From the NCBI GenBank assembly GCA_009746045.1, contig RPFO01001284.1, positions 62,001 through 126,000 on the forward strand: a stretch of DNA of 64,000 nucleotides. The letters are read 5' to 3'. Position 1 is the first letter of the stretch. Every line of letters starts with the position of its first letter. The notes beneath the pieces are model-generated. The model was not told the origin of the DNA and made no database searches. It worked only from the letters and a program-made list of their open reading frames with translations. Made by a program: the position numbers and the translations under genes. Source of the DNA: Mesostigma viride. Lineage: Eukaryota; Streptophyta; Mesostigmatophyceae; Mesostigmatales; Mesostigmataceae. This document shows positions 57,256 to 64,000 of the stretch, in pieces.

Positions 57256-58977
57256 ATGAAGACGTCCTTGACAGCTGATGCAGCTGTAAGTATGTCTGAC
57301 CCCATGCATCCTCGTGCTGGGCACGAGGGTGGACCTCTCATTTTGAGAGAAACCAATGTACAACCACAGAGGGGTGTGAAGGCCTCTGGTGGTATGCATG
57401 TGGTCCCTGCTGGCGGTCCAGGTGTTGGGCATGAGCAGGGTGACTCAGGCTCTGAGTCAGAACAGGATGGAAGTCAGCATGGTGATGCTGGACAACCTGA
57501 CAGCACAGTCCTGACTGTGCCAGGGACTGCTTCCTCTGTGTACCAGGAGTTGGGTGCCCGAATCCACAACATGTTTGGGCATGCCACTTCTCTGTCAAAC
57601 AACTTTGCCTTCCGTATGGGCAGGGCACCCCTTCTTAAGGCGTGTCAGCAAGCTGCCTCACGGTGTAAGTGCCAGTTGTCCTCCAACAAGCCCAGGAAAT
57701 CACATGCCAAAGCTCTACCTCAGAGCATTGGTGATCTGCAGTGTGATATCCAACACATCAGGGGCATGCAACTGTTGGTGTGCGTGGACAGGTACACGAA
57801 ATACAAGGTGCTAGAGCATTTACCTTCTATGAAGAACAGGTACTTGCTGGCTGCCCTGCAGAATGTAAGAGCCAAGTTTCCTACCACAAGGATCCAGGTG
57901 GACATGCAGTTTCAGCATCTCAAGGGTGATCCTACCCTTCCTGAGTTGCTGGTTACACCTAGGGAGGCTCATGGGCAGCAGGGTGCTATCGAGAGGGCAA
58001 TCCAGGAGGTCAAGAAATTGATCATCTCTGAAGACTGGGTACCCTTGTCTGCACCTGCACTTGTCAGGAGTGCATGGCTGAGGAACGTGGAGCAGCAGCT
58101 GAACAGCAGGGTTAACTTCTACTATGATGGAGTTGCTGTCAGCCCAATGGGTCTATATCATGGCCTGTGCCCACCACATGTGCTGGAGGGCTGGAAACAT
58201 GCTGCACATGTCACCTTTGCCAAGCTGAGGGAGAAGGACCGGGGTTGGAAGATGCTGGAGCCACAAGTGGGTCAGAAGGTCCTAGCTTGGAAGGAACCTA
58301 GCCTTTATGGCAAACGTGGTAGCTGGAGTCCTGGGGTGGTTACCCAGGTTGATGAAGCTAGCCACGCATGCTTGGTCAGCATGGAGGACGAACCAAAGCA
58401 TGTGCACCGGCTGAGTTGGTCATATGTCAAGCCTAACCTGATGAATGAGGGCAGTCAGGCACAAGGCTCACAGGATCTGCAGGATTTTCAGGTCCCAGGT
58501 GACATCACTGACGCAACGACCACATCTGTTGCAGGGGAATCTGTCAGCCCTGGCCAGGTTGCAGAGGTACTTGTTGAACAGGCTGCAAGGTCAACAGCTG
58601 GGGAGTCAACTGTCAAGCCCAAGGCACTAACCAAGCCCAGGGGGACAAGTTTGGCTGGATTGATTGGGGCTCTACAAAGGGCCAAGAAGCAGCCCAAGGT
58701 AGCCAAGCTCAGGTGGCATGGCAATCTGGGGCTGGACACTGCCTTAGAGGTAGACACTAATTCTCAGGTTTCCATCATTGGGACCAGGGCTGCAGCAGGG
58801 TACAGCATGTCTGAACCCAGCTATCAGTTTGTGTCTGACTTCAGTGGCGGGGTACACGTGAAGGTACTGGGTGAGGTATTCATTCCTATCCTTGGACAGG
58901 ACACTGCTTTTTGTGTCTTGGAGGGCTATCAAGGACCTGCTCTTCTGGGGCAGAATTTCCTATGCCAGGATGGGTAG
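57256..58977 (+). CDS. inner element integrase and protease-like domain
   Basis: In the same frame as the gag tail but separated by TGA 57121 and TAA 57142; open from 57145, first ATG 57256. Zinc region IHNMFGH...CKC (about 57568-57675). Catalytic residues: D in LQCDIQHI, D in IQVDMQFQ, E in GQQGAIERAI; spacing D-52-D and D-29-E. C-terminal GKRGSWSPGVV...LSWSYVKPN. From about 58720 a retropepsin-like domain, LEVDTNSQVSIIG, ends GPALLGQNFL. Stop at 58975 comes from loss of frame in GATGGGTAG; RT continues in the -1 frame. Confidence 0.82.
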   Translation: MKTSLTADAAVSMSDPMHPRAGHEGGPLILRETNVQPQRGVKASGGMHVVPAGGPGVGHEQGDSGSESEQDGSQHGDAGQPDSTVLTVPGTASSVYQELGARIHNMFGHATSLSNNFAFRMGRAPLLKACQQAASRCKCQLSSNKPRKSHAKALPQSIGDLQCDIQHIRGMQLLVCVDRYTKYKVLEHLPSMKNRYLLAALQNVRAKFPTTRIQVDMQFQHLKGDPTLPELLVTPREAHGQQGAIERAIQEVKKLIISEDWVPLSAPALVRSAWLRNVEQQLNSRVNFYYDGVAVSPMGLYHGLCPPHVLEGWKHAAHVTFAKLREKDRGWKMLEPQVGQKVLAWKEPSLYGKRGSWSPGVVTQVDEASHACLVSMEDEPKHVHRLSWSYVKPNLMNEGSQAQGSQDLQDFQVPGDITDATTTSVAGESVSPGQVAEVLVEQAARSTAGESTVKPKALTKPRGTSLAGLIGALQRAKKQPKVAKLRWHGNLGLDTALEVDTNSQVSIIGTRAAAGYSMSEPSYQFVSDFSGGVHVKVLGEVFIPILGQDTAFCVLEGYQGPALLGQNFLCQDG

Positions 58978-60737
58978 TGATCACGTCCTCTCTCCTGACT
59001 AAGGAAGGGGCTGGTCAGGTCCCACTGATTAATTTCAGGACCACTCACCTATCACGTGCAGTAACCAGGTCGGTTAAGCGTGTGCAAGTGTGCCAGGGGC
59101 AGGAGCCCTTGGTTGATGACCTCATACTGCCAGCTGCTAGTCATCCAAGCAGTTTGGGCATTGGTCCTCACTCACTTGCTGGACACAGCCCTATCAACTA
59201 CCAAGGCCTGGTGAAGCTCATGTCCTCTCCCATTATGTGTCCCCAGGTCACACTGGGTCTGATTAAATCTGGGGAGGACTGGATCTCCAAGAAATGCGTG
59301 GAACCTGTCAATGACCTGCCTCCTGCACGACGTCTACTCAAGCTCAAGTTTGTCATCAAGATGAAGGAGGTGGACGGGGTCAAGGTACCACATGTCAGGC
59401 CAGTGCTGAATGAGTTCAAGGGTACTGGTGAGTGCACTGCTGAGGAGTTGTATACCCCTGGCATGTTGCATGATACTTGGAGGCTGCTGCTGTGTGTATT
59501 TCTAGGCCTTCTCAACAAGGGCTTGGACTATGGCTCAGTGGTGGTAGACTTCAAGAGGGCATTTCTGGAGGGGATGCAGATGTGGCACAGGAAAAGTGGG
59601 AGGGCAAGACGCCTTTCTATGTTAGGGTGCCTGCTGTATGGAAAAGGGACATCCACACGGAGTTCCTTAAAATCCTCAAGGGCCTGGAGGGCCTGAGGTC
59701 AAGTCCAATAATCTGGAGGGAGACTCTCAACCGTTTCCTGAAGGAGCATTGCAACTTGAAGGTCTCTCCTGTAGACCCCTGTCTGTTTCTGGGGCAATGG
59801 GAAGGCCTGCCAGTGTATGCTTCGCTGCACGGGGATGACCTACATCTGATAGCTCCCACGTCGTGGCTTAAGGAGCTGATCTCCATCATTAAGTCCAAGT
59901 TTCCTCTGGGTAGGGAGCAATGGCAGGTGGAGAATGAGCCTCTGCTGTTTGTGGGCATGGAGGCCACACTGGTGAAGAAGGGGGGAGTGGCGTATGCTGC
60001 TGGTGGGGGGCAATGATTATCAAGAGACCCTCATTAGCAAGCTTCCTCCAACCATCACACAGGCACTGTGTCCCATGGTGAGGGGCATGGTTGCTTGGGT
60101 GGCAGGCATTTCCAGGCCAGACCTTATGGTCATAGCCAGGTTGCCTGATGACATGCTGGTGGAGCTAGGGTCTGCCAAGGTGGCTGATCAGGTCAGGGCT
60201 TCATCTGGCATTCTGTTGTCTGCAGTGGATTTATCACAACCCATTTGCATGGAGCTGTATGTGGATAGCTCAATGGACAGCAGGCAGGTCTCCAAGGTCA
60301 GGGGCAGGGCTGCAGGGCTCTTTGTGCTCAGACAGGAAGGCCTGGGGAGTTTGGTGAGCTGGTTTAGTCGCCTGCACAAACGGGTGGCTGTCAGCAGTGA
60401 TGTGGCAGAATGCAGGGCTATTTGTGAAGGCATTCACACAAGCCTTTATCTGAAGGAGTTGCTTCATCAGATGACTTCTAACACTCCTTGGCCACTTCAG
60501 GTTACCACTCTTCTAAAAACAGACTCCATGGGGATGGTGCAGTTTGTGCACAGGCAGATGGCCAGAAGTAGGGACTTGGATTATCTCCTTCTTAAGGAGT
60601 TGTCCTCCTTGGCCAATATTGAGCATATCCCTGGGGTTGACAATCCTGCTGATGCTTTGACCAAGCTAGTGCAGAAGGCAGCAGTGCAATACAAGGTTCT
60701 TCAGTCTCTGATGGACCCATCTCAGCAAGCTGTCTAA
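58978..60737 (+). CDS. inner element reverse transcriptase and RNase H, frameshifted
   Basis: Reading in three frames in turn (changes near 59570 and 60005, both at G runs). RT: LKFVIKMKEVDG, then motif A VVVDFKRAFLEG (Asp at 59547), motif B-like GLRSSPIIW, motif C LHGDDLHLIA (59828-59839). RNase H: YVDSSMDS, SSDVAECRA, KTDSMGMV, DNPADALTK, the usual D-E-D-D pattern of copia RNase H. Converts element RNA to DNA. Confidence 0.85.
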
Positions 60738-61687
60738 GCTGGTGCCTGGTTATAGGGCATTGGAGAGCAGATTGTGTGGTAGTGTCAGCATTGTGACTGG
60801 CATAATACCTGTATTTTAGTCTGTACTAAGGCTCATGGACCATGGTACACTCACTCTGATTTTAATCAGGATACAGCCAGGTTTTGGCTGGGGTTCATGC
60901 TGTTGACTACACAAGGTTGACAGGTCCATTACAGACCATGTATTCTATTTTAAAAGAAATGTATATTTGTACATACTTCTCACAATGGTCTGGGAACCTT
61001 TATTCTGGGGTTTATAGGGCGGGGTTCGATTCCCTGGTATTATGTTTCTACAAGCTGGCCTGTTCAGGTGTTTGCCTGTTCAGACTTCCCTAGTTCCCCA
61101 GGGCAGGATTTAATTGTTGCCTATGTGTTTCATTTTGTCATTTGTTTGCTGTGGCAGTTTACCATCTGGCAAGTAGACGGGCGCCGTAAGACGGGCGCCA
61201 ATAGACCCCTGTTGAGAGAATGACAGGCAAACTATTGTAATACGCCTTACTTTGTCAAGTGGTATTTTAATTGTCATGGATTTATTGTACTTATATTGAA
61301 TATGTACTGGGTTTTATGGGATTAGTATCTGGGATTAATGTAACTCACCGCCAGAAGGTCATTGTACTGGAGGCTCTACCGAGGTGATGGGATTAATTCC
61401 TGGAGAAGACCTCATAGAATTAACCTGTATGTATTTAATTTTGTGTGCTTCTAATATCTGGTGGTACTCTGTAATGCCACTTCCATAGGTTTTTATCCAT
61501 TTCTCATGGAATGGTTTTCCCTGTGGCAGATCTGTTTCTTTTCCAGTTCCTTAAAAGAAAAGGCTGGGGGAATGGCAATGGCCATTAAAGACATCTGTTC
61601 AAGCTTCAAGCTGGAGTGAAGGACATTTCAAGCTACTTCAAGGGTCCCTGGCAGGGGATGTGATCCCTAAAGAAAAGAAGGGATTGG
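60738..61687. other. inner element 3' untranslated region with polypurine tract
   Basis: No coding frame. Purine-rich AAAGAAAAGAAGGGA at about 61669-61683, four bases before the 3' LTR, is a plausible plus-strand primer. GACGGGCGCCGTA at about 61178 repeats a string at 56014. Confidence 0.6.
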
Positions 61688-62304
61688 AGTTAACGTAAAG
61701 GATTTACGTTAGATGGATAGAGATTGTTACGCTCTTTCCAACGGCACCTTGAACGCCTCATTTGGTTAAGGAACGTAAAAGTTATGACGTTTCCTAGGCT
61801 GTGCCGACAGTACCCGGCGCGCCACTGTGGGCGCGTACGGACACAGGATGTACAAGTGTCACTTTGATAGTCCGCAGGACGTTGACAGGACTTGTACAGG
61901 ACTTGATGGTCAATTGATAGGTAGGCGTGCTGTAGCGCGCCAGGACCTATGAGACAATTGATGCTGAGTAGTGTACGGATAGGTCCACAGGACTAGCCGT
62001 ATGGACAATTGATAGATCTGCGCGCCAAAGGCGTGCCAGAGTCTGTGTAATCAATTGATTGACAGTTCAGCTGTGACAGTACAGCTGAATACTTGGACGC
62101 GTCCCTAACAACCTATATGTGTGACTTGGTCGCACCGGGACGCTAGTTCTTGCGTGCACGTTCTCTTGGCACTGCGACCCTGTCGTCTGTGCTGCGTGCA
62201 GTCTTGGAAGTGACGTGACTTACGTCTGTGTTTCCTTGTTATTAATAAAGGCAACTTCCTGCAAGAACCATGGCGGAATTCGTGGCATCCTCACTCTTAC
62301 AACT
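61688..62304 (+). repeat. 3' LTR of inner element
   Basis: Matches 54492-55107 except for a TA/ACT difference at about 61992 and one C/T near the end. Followed by GGATT at 62305-62309. Confidence 0.93.
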
Positions 62305-62309
62305 GGATT
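62305..62309 (+). repeat. target-site duplication GGATT (right)
   Basis: Matches 54487-54491. Confidence 0.9.
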
Positions 62310-63919
62310 GGCACCCGCGCAGCTTCGGCCTCCACTCACACTCACTGGCGGCGGATAGCCCTGTGACGTGGGAGCAACTTGTTCTGGACTGTCAAGATCC
62401 TCTCAAGTTTGCTTTGTGGCGCGACGCGTTCATTCGAGCCAAGGAGCAGTGGCGAGAGCGCGAGGTCTACCGAGGATTGGAGAGTGTGCCAGCTGGGGCC
62501 ACGTGGTTGCGGTTGAAGTTCGTGCTCACCTACAAGCCGGACGAGACCAACTCTTCGGTGGTGTTCCGGGTTAGGCCCGTGGTCACGCAGACGAAGGGGT
62601 CCTCCCCGCTGGATGCCAAGGATCTTTATACCCCTGGGCTCAACCATGTTTCGCATCGGCTACTGACGGTCATCTACTTGGGCAAGCGGAACGCGGGCAA
62701 GGACTACGGGATGTGGTGCGGTGACTTTCAGCGGGCATTCCTCCACAGCGACGCTGGGGTCGCGCAGCAAACATGGCAAGGCACCCGCTACGTGGTGAAG
62801 GTCCCGGTGGTCTGGCAGGATGGCACCATTGGCAGCGAGTATATCGAGCTGTTGACAGGGGTGGAGGGGCTGCAGAGCTCTCCCATCATCTTCCGCATTT
62901 CCGCGGAGGAGGTCCTGCAGAGCTTAGGGGCCACGTACCATCGCGCTGATCCTAACTTCTTTGTGGTCCCCACCGGCGTCCCTGGCGAGCCAGCCCTCTT
63001 CGTGTGGCATGGCGATGACTTCAAGTTGGTGGCACCTCGCACATTTGCTACCCAGTTTCTTGCTGCAGTGGCGGCTAAGTTTCCCCTGGGCAGGGCGGTG
63101 GATCATGAGGAGGGTAAACCCGTGGTGTTTTGCGGCGTGCAGTCTACGTTGCAGCGGGATTCGCGTTCTGGCGAATGGGTCATGCGCATGCAGGATAGCC
63201 GCAACTATGTGGTTGACCTGCTGGCCGACCTCCCGTCCCCGCTGTTGGCGACCCATGGGCCCTCGGTTAAGGGCAAGCTCGGGTGGTTGGCGGACACGGT
63301 GGCACCTGATTTGACAGTGCTCGCTGCCGATGATGTGCTGGAAGGACTAGGGTCCATTCATGTTCGGCGGCAGCTGGCCATGACGCCCGGCAGTGTGCTT
63401 CGTGGGCTCGATTGCTCACAGCCGGTGCACCTCGAGATAGTGACGGATGCTAATCTAGAGACGCGCACAGTCAGCCAAGTGCGGGCTCGCATGGGGGCAC
63501 TGTTCTTTATCAGCAATGAGGGCCAGCCTGGCATGTTGTTAGATTGGTACTCGCGCTTGCACAGCCGCATAGCCACTAGCCCCAACACGGCTGAATGCCG
63601 GGGCATTGTTTCAGCTATCTCACATGGCATGTGGCTGCGGTACTTGCTGGGTTGGGTATTTGGCTCGTGTGGGTTCACTCTTCACTGGACTAGCACGGTG
63701 CACACTGACTTACAAAGTTGTTTGGCCTTCCTTGACAATCCCTATGCGCGGTCACAGGACGTTGATTACCTCGTACTCGCTGAGGCGGCCTCCTGCGTCA
63801 CGCGTCTCCAGCACATCGCGGATGAACTCAATCCCGCGGATGCACTCACCAAGGAGGCGCGGGAGGCTGCCCCGCAGTACGCAGTGTTGCGCAAGCGCAT
63901 GACGATGCAACACCCGTGA
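62305..63919 (+). CDS. outer element reverse transcriptase and RNase H
   Basis: Continuous with 54491 once the inner element and one GGATT are removed. The ATG at 62270 belongs to the inner LTR, so the apparent 549-codon ORF start is fortuitous. RT: WLRLKFVLTYK, LYTPGLNHVSHRLL, motif A WCGDFQRAFL (Asp at 62723), GVEGLQSSPIIF, motif C VWHGDDFKLVA (63008-63019), AKFPLG. RNase H: IVTDANLE, NTAECRGIV, HTDLQS, LNPADALTKEA. Intact to TGA 63917. Closely parallels the inner element domain for domain. Confidence 0.9.
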
Positions 63920-64000
63920 GCCACACAGGGTTACGGCTCGGGCGCTTTATGAATACAGCCATAACTCACCCTGTGTTGCTAGCATTCACGAATATCATGG

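Larger units (their letters stand above)
54492..62304 (+). mobile_element. inner copia-like LTR retrotransposon, 7.8 kb, young insertion
   Basis: 616/617 bp LTRs differ at about three sites, flanked by GGATT duplication. Internal order: extra 5' ORF, gag with one CCHC knuckle, integrase, protease-like domain, RT, RNase H, purine-rich tract, LTR. Frame is lost at several points, most in G runs. No TGG-type tRNA primer site follows the 5' LTR (sequence there is CGTATTACTACACG). Confidence 0.92.
51038..63919 (+). mobile_element. outer copia-like LTR retrotransposon, split by inner element
   Basis: Coding parts 51038-54491 and 62305-63919 belong to one element. Deleting 54492-62304 and one GGATT joins them in frame. 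Order read: gag with two zinc knuckles, integrase HHCC and core, integrase C-terminal domain, protease-like domain, RT, RNase H. RT/RNase H resemble Ty1/copia, but the protease position is unlike copia (before integrase) or gypsy (before RT, with integrase last). LTRs not delimited. Confidence 0.85.

Overview
The window looks like a nuclear scaffold from a eukaryote, most probably a green-lineage alga. Two conserved housekeeping genes are split into many short GC-rich exons with GT/AG junctions, and the cohesin protein resembles the plant SMC3 type most closely. Species cannot be fixed from the sequence. No bacterial operon, rRNA or clean tRNA gene was seen.

Left half (about 1-32.5 kb). A 5'-truncated LINE (1-1440, minus) precedes a complete SMC3 cohesin gene on the minus strand (2475-22593). 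I could resolve 26 exons with consistent phases giving 1216 codons, almost exactly the family length. Head-to-head with it, about 1 kb away, is a complete AIP1/WDR1 gene on the plus strand (23597-32506; 7 exons, 601 codons), an actin-filament disassembly cofactor. Both are full of tandem repeats. In at least 13 of their 31 introns the repeat unit is a copy of the end of the upstream exon plus its 5' splice site. This recurrent architecture is the most unusual thing in the host DNA. The SMC3 introns also carry a hAT-like element with a captured or relict coding fragment, a Tc1/mariner-like element with TA target site, a foldback and a SINE-like repeat.

Middle (about 32.7-47.6 kb). This is a graveyard of one LINE family in both orientations. 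It is itself invaded by a piggyBac-like element (TTAA site), a 4.9 kb terminal-inverted-repeat element containing a smaller MITE and a minisatellite, and a further MITE.

Right (about 47.6-64 kb). Simple repeats and a SINE-like insertion with a 12 bp target duplication lead into two nested LTR retrotransposons. The outer element (gag/pol from 51038, RT-RNase H to 63919, 3' LTR beyond the window) is split by a younger inner element (54492-62304) with near-identical 616/617 bp LTRs and a 5 bp duplication GGATT. Taking out the inner element and one GGATT leaves the outer pol frame continuous. Both belong to a divergent copia-like group: the protease-like domain lies after integrase rather than before it, the RT active site reads HGDD instead of YVDD, integrase has D-29-E/D spacing, and the protease motif is DTQ/DTN instead of DTG.
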